From Candidatus Latescibacterota bacterium (lineage in GTDB: Bacteria > Latescibacterota > UBA2968), in assembly GCA_022824945.1 (NCBI GenBank), contig JAJDYX010000001.1, forward strand, positions 1 through 64,000: DNA of 64,000 nucleotides, read 5' to 3'. Each line of letters starts with the position of its first letter. Within the stretch, counting starts at the first letter, position 1. The notes under the pieces were generated by a model. The model was not told the origin of the DNA and did not search any database. It saw nothing but the letters and a program-made list of their open reading frames with translations. Shown here one piece after another: positions 56,301-64,000 of the stretch. The position numbers and the translations under genes are program-made.

Positions 56301-57482
56301 TTTTGCACTTTTAACGGTTTGAACAAGCCCCTTTTCTTCTAGCCGCCGAATAATAAATGGCTTGAATAATTCCAGAGCCATATGTTTGGGTAAGCCGCAT
56401 TGATAAAGCCTCAAATGAGGATCGACCACAATCACAGAACGGCCCGAATAATCGACTCGTTTACCCAAAAGATTCTGGCGGAACCGGCCCTGTTTACCCT
56501 TGAGCAGATCGGAAAGCGACTTGAGGGAACGGTTGCCATCACCGCGAACAGCACGAGACCGACGGCCATTGTCAAACAGGGCATCTACGGCCTCTTGAAG
56601 CATGCGTTTTTCATTGCGTAAAATGACTTCGGGCGCTTTGATTTCAATCAGTTTTTTTAGCCGATTATTTCTATTGATCACACGGCGATATAAATCATTG
56701 AGATCCGAGGTTGCAAATCGCCCCCCCTCTAAGGGTACAAGGGGACGCAAGTCGGGCGGGATGACGGGAATCACATCGAGAATCATCCAATCGGGCTGAT
56801 TGTCCGATTGACGGAAAGCTTCAACAACCTTGAGGCGTTTGAGCGCCTCTTGTTTGCGCTGCACCGAAGTCTCGAAACGAGCTTGCGTTCGCAATTCAGC
56901 AGATAAATCCTCAATATCGATCGCAGACAGCAATTTTTTGATCGCACCAGCCCCCATATCCACATCAAACGAATACCCCTCGTCTTCGAGATCAATCACC
57001 TCGTCTTCTGTCAGCAAATCTTTGGATTTGAGATCGGGCGCGTCGCCAGGATCGAGCACCACATACGATTCGTAGTAAATAATCCGTTCGAGATTGCGAA
57101 CGGAAAGATTGAGTAAATACCCCATGCGAGATGGCAGAGACTTAAAAAACCAGATATGTGTCACCGGAACCGCCAATTCGATATGCCCCAGCCGTTCTCG
57201 TCTGACTTTCGATTGAGTCACTTCTACCCCACACCGATCACATACCACACCACGGTACCGAATGCGTTTATATTTACCGCAATGGCACTCCCAGTCTTTA
57301 ACAGGCCCAAAAATGCATTCGCAAAATAAACCGTCGCGCTCGGGCTTAAAAGACCGATAATTGATGGTTTCCGGTTTGGTGACCTCGCCACGCGACCATC
57401 CGCGGATGGTATCTGGCGAAGCCAGTTGAATGCGAATAGAATTAAAATCTAAGGGTTGATTGGCAAAATTGGTATCGGCCAC
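53391..57482 (-). CDS. rpoC: RNA polymerase beta' subunit
   Basis: The 1363-residue protein has the N-terminal zinc ribbon ([20 protein letters not shown]), the active-site Mg2+ motif [15 protein letters not shown], and the second zinc site ([16 protein letters not shown]). It ends with the usual C-terminal half ([17 protein letters not shown]). It forms the catalytic core with beta. E. coli beta' is 1407 residues. The start is GTG (57480-57482), with AAAGGGGG upstream. It is 30 bases after rpoB. Confidence 0.98.
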   Translation of the reverse strand: MADTNFANQPLDFNSIRIQLASPDTIRGWSRGEVTKPETINYRSFKPERDGLFCECIFGPVKDWECHCGKYKRIRYRGVVCDRCGVEVTQSKVRRERLGHIELAVPVTHIWFFKSLPSRMGYLLNLSVRNLERIIYYESYVVLDPGDAPDLKSKDLLTEDEVIDLEDEGYSFDVDMGAGAIKKLLSAIDIEDLSAELRTQARFETSVQRKQEALKRLKVVEAFRQSDNQPDWMILDVIPVIPPDLRPLVPLEGGRFATSDLNDLYRRVINRNNRLKKLIEIKAPEVILRNEKRMLQEAVDALFDNGRRSRAVRGDGNRSLKSLSDLLKGKQGRFRQNLLGKRVDYSGRSVIVVDPHLRLYQCGLPKHMALELFKPFIIRRLEEKGLVQTVKSAKKLVERERVEVWDILEEIIQDHCVLLNRAPTLHRLGIQAFLPVLVEGKAIRIHPLVCAAFNADFDGDQMAVHLPLSFEAQIEARVLMLSSNNLLKPADGSPVVVDKPQEIALGLYYLTKIVHGKEEDLKTFSSTSEARMAYDFERIGLHEAVRVRIDGKLLITTVGRVIFNEIIPETMPFINELIDDKGIRKVSSEVHSRYGNRITTDFLDGLKKLGYDYATRSGISIAVSDVVVPPEKEELITGAMDEVEKIIEQHAIGAITEGERYNKVIDVWQHTTNHIAQAMIGAFEKAEDGFNSIWIMKDSGARGNDDQIKQLGGMRGLMNKPQKKLTGAIGEIIETPIISSLKEGLTVLEYFISTHGSRKGLADTALKTAEAGYLTRRMVDVSQDVVISEADCGTILGIEMEALKEGEEVVESLSDRIVGRTVLEDVEDPITGDRIVDAGVLLDDELADKIADAGIEGVFVRSVLTCETRRGVCMACYGRNPATGLPVDIGEAVGVIAAQSVGEPGTQLTLRTFHIGGTTNRIAEQAEIGAKRAGKVIFKHLEFVQRDVDSWVVVGRNGEIEVQDDQGRVRGGHYHVPHGAVLRVREGQEVEEDQALYEWDPYNNVIVSPKAGRIQFVDLVEGMTYREEIDETTSIAGLVVIEHRDRTLSPHILVVDEDGEELGHYIIPLGARLVVRDDDRVAAGDTLAKISRERSKTRDITGGLPRVAELFEARRPKEASVVTEINGSVRFGGMVRGSRVVLVTADEGEEKKYTIPYGRHLRVQEGDRVTAGDRLSEGSVNPHDILAILGDRKVQEYLLDEIQQVYRLQGVKINDKHIETIVRQMLQKVQVTDPGDTNFLEDELVDRFRFLEENEKVLAEGGDPATNNPVLLGITRASLLTESFISAASFQETTRVLTEAAVQGKVDTLLGLKENVIIGHLIPAGTGALKYRDLDTDVVEESQVFEALAEESTESIGLPPINA

Positions 57483-57512
57483 GAGAGAACCCCCTTTTCA
57501 AATCTTATGTCG

Positions 57513-60500
57513 TCAGTCAATCTGCGCGTTTTCGAGTACCACGTCCAAACACAGACTTTGCAATTCTTTAACCAGAACATTAAACGATTCTGGCACACCG
57601 GGTTCGGGTGGATTTTCTCCCTTTACAATGGTCTCGTAAATTTTGGATCTGCCCGCCACATCGTCGGATTTGACAGTGAGCATTTCCTGTAACATGTGTG
57701 CAGCACCATAAGCTTCGAGCGCCCAAACTTCCATTTCCCCAAAGCGCTGTCCGCCAAATTGAGCTTTGCCGCCCAAAGGTTGCTGTGTGACCAGTGAATA
57801 GGGTCCAATAGAACGCGCGTGAATCTTATCACTGACCAGATGCGACAGTTTCAACATATAAATGATGCCGACCATCACTTCTTTATCAAATGGCTCCCCT
57901 GTTTGGCCATCGTAAAGGAGCGTTTTTCCGTTTTCTGGCAAATCTGCTTCTCGCAACATATCCTGGACATCGTCCATGCTCGCGCCATCAAACACAGGGG
58001 TCGCAAAGTGGAGGTCCAGTTTGTGAGCTGCCCAACCCAAATGGGTTTCGAGGATTTGGCCGAGATTCATGCGAGAGGGTACACCGAGCGGATTCAAAAC
58101 CAGATCGATAGGTGTACCATCGGGCAAATAGGGCATATCTTCTTCGGGCACGATAATCGAAATCACCCCTTTATTGCCATGTCGTCCAGCCATTTTATCC
58201 CCTACCATCAGCTTTCTTTTTCGGGCGACATATACCTTGACCAGTTGCACAATACCCGGCGGAAGTTCATCTCCGCGCGCGATTTTTTCAAGCTCTCGGT
58301 CGCGTTCTTCTTCTGCCTGCTGCATCAAGTGGTCGGCCAGTTCAATCAGTCGATCCACCTTTTGGCTTGTCGCTGGACTGTCACACCAATCCCCATCGGG
58401 TGTCACTGTGCCCAAATCAAACTTTTCCAGCGATTTCTCATTCAACACTGTGCCAGCCTTTACAACTACCTTACCATCTTCATCGCGCAGGGTATTGAGT
58501 CTGCAGTTTTTGAGAAGAGCTAAAACCTGCTGATCGCGGCTTTGTTTTAACGACTCAATCTTAGAAGCAATGCGTTTTTGGGCAACTCTGGTCTTTTCTT
58601 TATCTTCATTTCGCGTCTTTTCATCGCGCTCTTTACGAGAAAAAACTTTGCGATCCATGACCACACCATCCATGCCCGGGGGGGCTTTGAGCGATGCATC
58701 GCGCACATCGCCGGCCTTTTCGCCAAAAATCGCGCGCAATAAACGCTCTTCGGGCGACAATTCAGTTTCGCCCTTCGGGGTCACCTTCCCAACGAGAATA
58801 TCCCCCTGATTGACCTCTGCCCCCACGCGAATGATGCCGTGCTCATCGAGATTGCGAACAGCCTGTTCACTCACGTTGGGAATTTCACGCGTAATTTCTT
58901 CTGTGCCACGTTTGGTATCGCGGACCTGGAGTTCAAATTCTTCAATGCTAATTGACGTGAAAATATCCTTTTTAATCAGCCGTTCAGAAACAATAATGGC
59001 ATCTTCAAAGTTGTACCCATGCCACGACATAAACGCCACGAGCACATTGGCACCCAGTGCGAGATCCCCTCTATCTGTGGCACAACCATCGGCCAATAAC
59101 TGCCCCTTTTCAACTTTATCCCCAACCTGTACGGCCGGGCGCTGGTTGATACAAAAATCTTGATTGGATCGCTTGAATTTGGTCAGATCGTAAATGTCTT
59201 CATCAGATAGCGAAATGGTTTCAATACTGCGGCCTTTTCTGCGCTTGACGATAATTTTGTTGGCACTGACATACGTCACAACACCGGCGTTTTTCGCAAT
59301 GATCACAGCTTTTGAATCAACGGCAACTTTGCGCTCGAGGCCCGTTCCAACACGCGGGGCATCTGTGATTAAGAGAGGCACACCTTGCCGCTGCATATTA
59401 GACCCCATCAATGCGCGGTTAGCCTCATCGTGCTCGAGAAAAGGAATGAGTCCGGCGGCTGCACTCACAAGTTGAAAGGGTGAAACGTCCATATAGTCAA
59501 TCACTTCGGGATCGACCACGGGAAAATCTCCTCGCCGCCTCGCCTGCACGACAGTATTTTGAAACTCGCCCTTATCATCAAGAGCCAGATTGGCCTGTGC
59601 AATAGTATGGCGATCTTCTTCGTCGGCAGGCAAATAGGCAATATCCTGCGAAACTGTGCCATTTTTGACCTTCCGATAGGGGGTCTCGAGAAAGCCAAAA
59701 GGGTTGACCTTGGCATAAGTTGCCACAGACACAATCAGACCGATATTTGGGCCTTCAGGCGTTTCGATGGGACAAATGCGACCGTAGTGCGTGTGATGCA
59801 CATCGCGCACCTCAAACCCCGCCCGATCGCGCGTTAATCCCCCAGGTCCTAATGCCGACAAACGACGTTTGTGGGTCAATTCGTCAAGCGGATTGATTTG
59901 CTGCAAAAACTGCGACAATTGGCTGCTGCCAAAAAAAGCCTGAACCACAGTAGATACAGTCCGCGCATTGACCAGATCGTGGGGGGTAAGTTGCTCAGAA
60001 TCGCGCAAACTCATGCGCTCTCTAATCGTGCGCGCCATGCGTGCCAAACCAATACTAAATTGCTTGGAGAGCAGTTCGCCAACAGAGCGCACCCGCCGAT
60101 TGCCCAAATGATCGATATCATCGGTAAACCCTTCCCCCATAGCCAGGATGAGTAGATAGCCAATGACGTTAATAAAATCATCAATACACAGCATGGTGAA
60201 GTCAAGCGGAATATTATCAACCATATCCAAACGCTGGTTAATACGATAGCGTCCAACAGTACCCAGATTATAACGCCTGGGACTAAAGAAATGTCGCTCG
60301 AGCAATCCGCGCGCAGTTTCAATATTGGGTGGATCGCCAGGGCGCAGCAAGCTATAAATCCGCGCGAGGGCTTCTTCCTCATTGTCACACGGATCTTTGT
60401 CCAGCGTATTGGTAATAATCCCGCCATCATTTTCGGGGGCGATATCCATCGCGGTAATTTTGCCGATCTGATTTTCCCGAAGCACTGCGATATGCTCTTC

Positions 60501-61286
60501 CGTCAACGTGGTATATGCTTCGACAATCACTTCTCCTGTCTTTTTATTAACCACATCTTCGGTAACAATGCAATCGACGATTTCTTCAGTAACTCCGACT
60601 GTGGTATCACCGTGAAAAATGCCCAGAATTTCCTCGGACTTGTCAAACCCCAAAGCTCTCAACAAAGTCGTAACCGGCAATTTGCGTTTGCGGTCGATAT
60701 GAACGTACATAATATCGTTGATATCGAGACTAAATTCGAGCCAGGCTCCGTTGTCGGGAATGATTCTGGCTGAAAATAAACGCTTGCCGTTAGGATGAAT
60801 GGAGTCGTCAAAAAATACGCCAGGAGAACGGTGTAATTGGCTGACAATCACGCGCTCTGAACCATTGATGACAAATGTACCTTCATCGGTCATCAACGGC
60901 AGTTCGCCTAAGAACACCGTCTGCTCGACGATATCTTTAATGCGAAATTCGCCATTTCCCTGCTTTTCTCGGGAAATCAGACGAAGCGTTGAACGCAGAG
61001 GTACGGCATAAGTCGTACCGCGTTCGAGACATTCTTGTACATCGTATTTGGGAGTTCCAACGGAATAATCTACAAACTCTAAAGAATAGAGATTGTGGGC
61101 GTCTGTGATCGGGAAGATACCGTGGAACACCGCCTGTAGCCCTTGCTTTTCGCGTGCTACAGGCGGTGTATCCTTCTGTAAAAACCAGTCATAAGAATCG
61201 AGCTGGATATCCAGCAGATTCGGCATTTCGATTGCAGACGTGAGAGTTCCATACGATTTCCGGTCAATAAATCCTCTATCTGCCAA
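57513..61286 (-). CDS. rpoB: RNA polymerase beta subunit
   Basis: The 1257-residue protein has the rifampicin-pocket region [33 protein letters not shown] and the C-terminal [20 protein letters not shown]. The position equal to E. coli D516 is Gln (Q462, codon at 59901-59903); Q513, H526, R529 and S531 equivalents are kept. It forms one half of the polymerase clamp. The start is TTG (61284-61286) with AGGAG 9 bases upstream; no better ATG was found. It is 76 bases after rplL. Confidence 0.97.
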   Translation of the reverse strand: MADRGFIDRKSYGTLTSAIEMPNLLDIQLDSYDWFLQKDTPPVAREKQGLQAVFHGIFPITDAHNLYSLEFVDYSVGTPKYDVQECLERGTTYAVPLRSTLRLISREKQGNGEFRIKDIVEQTVFLGELPLMTDEGTFVINGSERVIVSQLHRSPGVFFDDSIHPNGKRLFSARIIPDNGAWLEFSLDINDIMYVHIDRKRKLPVTTLLRALGFDKSEEILGIFHGDTTVGVTEEIVDCIVTEDVVNKKTGEVIVEAYTTLTEEHIAVLRENQIGKITAMDIAPENDGGIITNTLDKDPCDNEEEALARIYSLLRPGDPPNIETARGLLERHFFSPRRYNLGTVGRYRINQRLDMVDNIPLDFTMLCIDDFINVIGYLLILAMGEGFTDDIDHLGNRRVRSVGELLSKQFSIGLARMARTIRERMSLRDSEQLTPHDLVNARTVSTVVQAFFGSSQLSQFLQQINPLDELTHKRRLSALGPGGLTRDRAGFEVRDVHHTHYGRICPIETPEGPNIGLIVSVATYAKVNPFGFLETPYRKVKNGTVSQDIAYLPADEEDRHTIAQANLALDDKGEFQNTVVQARRRGDFPVVDPEVIDYMDVSPFQLVSAAAGLIPFLEHDEANRALMGSNMQRQGVPLLITDAPRVGTGLERKVAVDSKAVIIAKNAGVVTYVSANKIIVKRRKGRSIETISLSDEDIYDLTKFKRSNQDFCINQRPAVQVGDKVEKGQLLADGCATDRGDLALGANVLVAFMSWHGYNFEDAIIVSERLIKKDIFTSISIEEFELQVRDTKRGTEEITREIPNVSEQAVRNLDEHGIIRVGAEVNQGDILVGKVTPKGETELSPEERLLRAIFGEKAGDVRDASLKAPPGMDGVVMDRKVFSRKERDEKTRNEDKEKTRVAQKRIASKIESLKQSRDQQVLALLKNCRLNTLRDEDGKVVVKAGTVLNEKSLEKFDLGTVTPDGDWCDSPATSQKVDRLIELADHLMQQAEEERDRELEKIARGDELPPGIVQLVKVYVARKRKLMVGDKMAGRHGNKGVISIIVPEEDMPYLPDGTPIDLVLNPLGVPSRMNLGQILETHLGWAAHKLDLHFATPVFDGASMDDVQDMLREADLPENGKTLLYDGQTGEPFDKEVMVGIIYMLKLSHLVSDKIHARSIGPYSLVTQQPLGGKAQFGGQRFGEMEVWALEAYGAAHMLQEMLTVKSDDVAGRSKIYETIVKGENPPEPGVPESFNVLVKELQSLCLDVVLENAQID

Positions 61287-61362
61287 GGGCTCACGCTCCT
61301 GTGCTGGAAGGCTAACAACGGTCAGTTACGGATTTGTATTGCTGCACAAATTTACGACAATC

Positions 61363-61737
61363 CTACTTGAGTTCCACCACCGCACCGGCTTCTTCCAGTT
61401 CTGCCTTGATCTGTTCGGCTTCTTCTTTTTCTACGCCTTCTCTGACGGCATTGGGGGCCCCATCAACCAGAGCTTTGGCTTCTTTAAGACCCAACGAGGT
61501 AATGCTGCGAACAACCTTGATCACCTGGATTTTTTTATCTCCAGGAGACGACAAAACCACATCAAATTCTGTCTGCTCTTCAACAGCGGGAGCAGCATCA
61601 CCGCCACCGCCGCCGGGTGCTGCAACAACAGCTGCCTGTGCAGTCACACCAAACTTTTCCTCAAGTGCTTTGACCAATTCGGCCAACTCGAGCACTGAGA
61701 GTTTTTCAATTTCGCTAATAATGGATTCAACAGCCAT
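61363..61737 (-). CDS. rplL: Ribosomal protein bL12
   Basis: The 124-residue bL12 has the N-terminal dimerisation helices ([19 protein letters not shown]), a flexible hinge ([16 protein letters not shown]) and the C-terminal [20 protein letters not shown] / [13 protein letters not shown]. It recruits translation factors to the stalk. ATG 61737 has GGAGG 7 bases upstream, though the frame opens at 61758. It is 45 bases after rplJ. Confidence 0.97.
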   Translation of the reverse strand: MAVESIISEIEKLSVLELAELVKALEEKFGVTAQAAVVAAPGGGGGDAAPAVEEQTEFDVVLSSPGDKKIQVIKVVRSITSLGLKEAKALVDGAPNAVREGVEKEEAEQIKAELEEAGAVVELK

Positions 61738-61782
61738 AAACATGCCTCCGTCCAACAATGAATTGGGTGTGTGATAAGCGGT

Positions 61783-62316
61783 CTATTCGCCGCTTTCTTC
61801 CTTTTTTTTCTCAGCAACAGCATGAAGTGTACCAACGAGTTTTTGCAAAATGCCATTCAGCGTAAAGGCGAGGCCACTTATCGGACTTTGCATTGCAGAG
61901 ACCATCTGGCCCAGCAGAACATCGCGCGAAGGTATTTGGGCCAGCCTCTCTATCTGGTCTGCGACAAATATCTCGCCATCGATATACCCGGCTTTAATCG
62001 CGGGCTTGCCATCGGTTTCTTCAGCAAATTTGGTTAGCACGCGGGCCGGTGCTATGGGGTCTTCATCGGCGCAAACAAGCCCCGTGGGACCGAGGAATAC
62101 ATCGTCGAGCCCTTCGACTCCGGCTTGTTTAATCGCCAATTTAGCCAACCGATTTTTTATTACGCGGTAAGAAACCGATTCTTCGCGGAGTTGCTTCCGC
62201 AACAGGGTAAATGAAGGAACGTCTAACCCCGTAAAATCAGTTAGATACAACCCTTTGGCCCGTTTTAAGATATCCGTCAATTCTGCGACAGTAGCCTCTT
62301 TTTGAGCAGTTGGCAT
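61783..62316 (-). CDS. rplJ: Ribosomal protein uL10
   Basis: The 177-residue uL10 has the N-terminal [20 protein letters not shown] and [25 protein letters not shown] core, and a helical C-terminus that anchors bL12. In E. coli a leader in this gene is the site of uL10-bL12 autoregulation; only 17 bases separate it from rplA here, so no leader is visible. Start ATG 62316 with GGAAGG. Confidence 0.96.
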   Translation of the reverse strand: MPTAQKEATVAELTDILKRAKGLYLTDFTGLDVPSFTLLRKQLREESVSYRVIKNRLAKLAIKQAGVEGLDDVFLGPTGLVCADEDPIAPARVLTKFAEETDGKPAIKAGYIDGEIFVADQIERLAQIPSRDVLLGQMVSAMQSPISGLAFTLNGILQKLVGTLHAVAEKKKEESGE

Positions 62317-62333
62317 TTCTGTACCTTCCTTAA

Positions 62334-63035
62334 TCAATTGGCCGCCAGCGCCGTGCGGTCCAGGCGAATGCCCGGTCCCATTGTAGTAGATAATGTGACC
62401 GAGCGCATGTATTGCCCTTTTGTAGCAGCTGGACGCGCTCTAATAATTGCATCGATCAATACCTGGGCATTCTCCCGAAGGCGCTGTGCATCAAAAGACG
62501 CTTTGCCCACAGGCGTATGTACATTGGCCGTTCTATCGACTCGATACTCTACGCGCCCCGCTTTGGCTTCCTGCACTGCACGCGCCGCATCGGGCGTTAC
62601 TGTGCCACTCTTGGGATTGGGCATCAGACCTCGAGGTCCAAGAATGCGTCCCAATCGTCCGACCTGTCCCATCATGTCGGGCGTGGCAATAGCCACATCG
62701 AAATCTGTCCAGCCACCATTGATCTTTTCCACTAGGTCTTCGGCTCCTACAAAATCTGCACCCGCCGATTCTGCAGCAGTAGCAGGCTCGCCTTTGGCAA
62801 AAACTGCAACGCGTACGGATTTGCCCAGCCCGTGTGGCAAGACGACTGTGCCGCGCACGAGTTGATCGGCTTGCCGCGGATCAATGCCCAGCCGAAACGA
62901 AATCTCAACCGTTTCGTCAAATTTCCGAGTAGGCATTTTTTTTAAAATGTCAACGGCTTCTGCCAGATCGTAATGCGTTTGGCGGTCAAAAAGCGCGGCC
63001 GCTTGTTTATAGCGTTTGGATTGCCCTCGTGCCAT
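62334..63035 (-). CDS. rplA: Ribosomal protein uL1
   Basis: The 233-residue uL1 has the two-domain layout with the conserved [19 protein letters not shown]. It lies at the E-site stalk; in E. coli it represses its own operon. It is 12 bases after rplK and 17 bases before rplJ. Confidence 0.97.
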   Translation of the reverse strand: MARGQSKRYKQAAALFDRQTHYDLAEAVDILKKMPTRKFDETVEISFRLGIDPRQADQLVRGTVVLPHGLGKSVRVAVFAKGEPATAAESAGADFVGAEDLVEKINGGWTDFDVAIATPDMMGQVGRLGRILGPRGLMPNPKSGTVTPDAARAVQEAKAGRVEYRVDRTANVHTPVGKASFDAQRLRENAQVLIDAIIRARPAATKGQYMRSVTLSTTMGPGIRLDRTALAAN

Positions 63036-63047
63036 ACATACCTCCGA

Positions 63048-63473
63048 TCAATTGTTGACGGTCAGGCCCATACTGCGAGCCGTTCCTGCAATCATGCGCT
63101 TGGCAGCCTCGACGCTGGCCGCGTTGAGGTCTTGAACTTTCATTTCTGCAATTTCCTGGAGTTGGGCATCGGTCACGGACCCCACTTTGTCCCGGTTGGA
63201 TTCCGACGACCCTTTGGCAATCCCCGCGGCCCTCTTGAGCAACACAGATGCAGGCGGACTCTTCAACTCAAAAGTAAAGCTCCTATCTGCATAAACCGTG
63301 ATAATCGCGGGAATGATCAAACCCTGTTTGTCCTGAGTTTGTGCATTAAAAGCTTTGCAAAACTCCATGATATTGACGCCGTGCTGTCCCAAAGCTGGAC
63401 CAACTGGTGGTGTGGGGGTCGCCTGCCCAGCGGGAATTTGCAACTTGATTGTTGTGAGAATTTTTCTCGCCAT
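63048..63473 (-). CDS. rplK: Ribosomal protein uL11
   Basis: The 141-residue uL11 has [20 protein letters not shown] at its start and the C-terminal [15 protein letters not shown], the domain contacting the thiostrepton site of 23S rRNA. It is 12 bases after nusG. Confidence 0.97.
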   Translation of the reverse strand: MARKILTTIKLQIPAGQATPTPPVGPALGQHGVNIMEFCKAFNAQTQDKQGLIIPAIITVYADRSFTFELKSPPASVLLKRAAGIAKGSSESNRDKVGSVTDAQLQEIAEMKVQDLNAASVEAAKRMIAGTARSMGLTVNN

Positions 63474-63485
63474 TGGTGCCTCTCA

Positions 63486-64000
63486 TTATCGCGATTCGAT
63501 AGCTTCTTCAACCTGCAAAACATCTAATTCCACAGGTGTATTTCGTCCAAAGATACTAACCATTACTTTGATCTTGCTCTTTTCTGGATTGATGTCGTCA
63601 ACCAGGCCAATAAAATCGCTGAAAGGCCCATCTATCACCTTGACGCGGTCGCCTACTTGATATGGAACATCAGAGGTTTCCTCGACCGGACGACGCTCAA
63701 TTTGCCCCAAAATGCGGTTCACCTCTTCTTCGCGCAAAGGTTGTGGTCTTCTGCCTGGGCCAACAAAGCTCGTCACACCCGGCACACTGGTGACAAAATA
63801 GAGGGACTCTTTGTCCATATCCAGTTCAACCAAAAGGTAACTGGGTAAAAACTTCTTAAGAGAGGTCGTTTTCCGTCCATCCTTCATTTCGACTACTTCC
63901 TCAGTTGGCACGATCACCCGGCCAATTTTGTCGCCAACATCGATGTTTTCTTTGGCGGCCTCAATATAGCTCTTGACCTTATTCTCGTGCCCAGAATAGG
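63486..64000 (-). CDS. nusG: Transcription termination/antitermination factor NusG (5' end outside window)
   Basis: 170 residues are visible, from YSGHENKVKSYIEAAKENID to the stop, so about the first 10-12 residues lie beyond position 64000. It has the NGN domain (LPSYLLVELDMDKESLYFVT, VPGVTSFVGPG) and the C-terminal KOW domain (VGDRVKVIDGPFSDFIGLVD). NusG binds RNA polymerase and links it to the ribosome (uS10) or Rho. Upstream, secE is expected by convention but is not in the window. Confidence 0.95.
   Translation of the reverse strand, partial: YSGHENKVKSYIEAAKENIDVGDKIGRVIVPTEEVVEMKDGRKTTSLKKFLPSYLLVELDMDKESLYFVTSVPGVTSFVGPGRRPQPLREEEVNRILGQIERRPVEETSDVPYQVGDRVKVIDGPFSDFIGLVDDINPEKSKIKVMVSIFGRNTPVELDVLQVEEAIESR

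Overview
The window looks like a chromosomal segment of a Gram-negative, FCB-type bacterium, possibly a Latescibacterota-like lineage; this is inference, not proof. The support is an outer-membrane TonB-dependent receptor that starts with a carboxypeptidase-regulatory-like domain, a secreted protein with a type IX-like C-terminal sorting domain, a PorV/PorQ-like barrel, lipoproteins, a heme O synthase and intact ribosomal/RNA polymerase operons. No tRNA, rRNA, CRISPR array, transposase or prophage gene was found.

Region 1 (1-9.4 kb): the N-terminal part of an AGCS sodium/amino-acid symporter runs off the left edge on the minus strand. A SulP anion transporter follows, then a 393-bp gap holding three tandem perfect 8-bp hairpins. 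A three-gene operon (TonB receptor, sorted surface protein, PorV/PorQ-like) ends in a strong terminator.

Region 2 (9.4-20 kb): a tight five-gene plus-strand cassette reads DUF6785-type membrane protein A, phosphotriesterase-like hydrolase, sulfatase, GPH-family symporter, DUF6785-type paralog B. Facing it is a GC-rich exo-rhamnogalacturonan-lyase-like gene (PcRGLX/YetA type). Together they suggest breakdown and uptake of a sulfated or pectin-like glycan or related small molecule; the substrate is unknown.

Region 3 (20-27.4 kb): ctaB with an ABC-2 type exporter pair (likely cytochrome oxidase/heme biogenesis), a PKD-like lipoprotein, a complete bacterial family B DNA polymerase, and a TlpA-like lipoprotein. 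DNA polymerase and TlpA share a divergent promoter region.

Region 4 (27.4-35.5 kb): a BlaI-type repressor and an M56 (BlaR1-like) membrane metallopeptidase whose C-terminus is a TlpA-type thioredoxin instead of a penicillin-binding sensor. Their promoter is flanked by two identical operator-like sites. An orphan DUF104 antitoxin-like gene, galK and a galE-galT gene fusion (Leloir pathway) follow, then greA with a hairpin in its leader.

Region 5 (35.5-64 kb, minus strand): one uninterrupted translation/transcription supercluster, in transcription order nusG (partial), rplK, rplA, rplJ, rplL, rpoB, rpoC, rpsL, rpsG, fusA, tuf, the S10 genes, the spc genes with secY, rpmJ, and the alpha genes to rplQ. 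adk, map and infA are missing between secY and rpmJ. At least eleven of these genes appear to start with TTG or GTG. The cluster meets greA at a shared bidirectional terminator.
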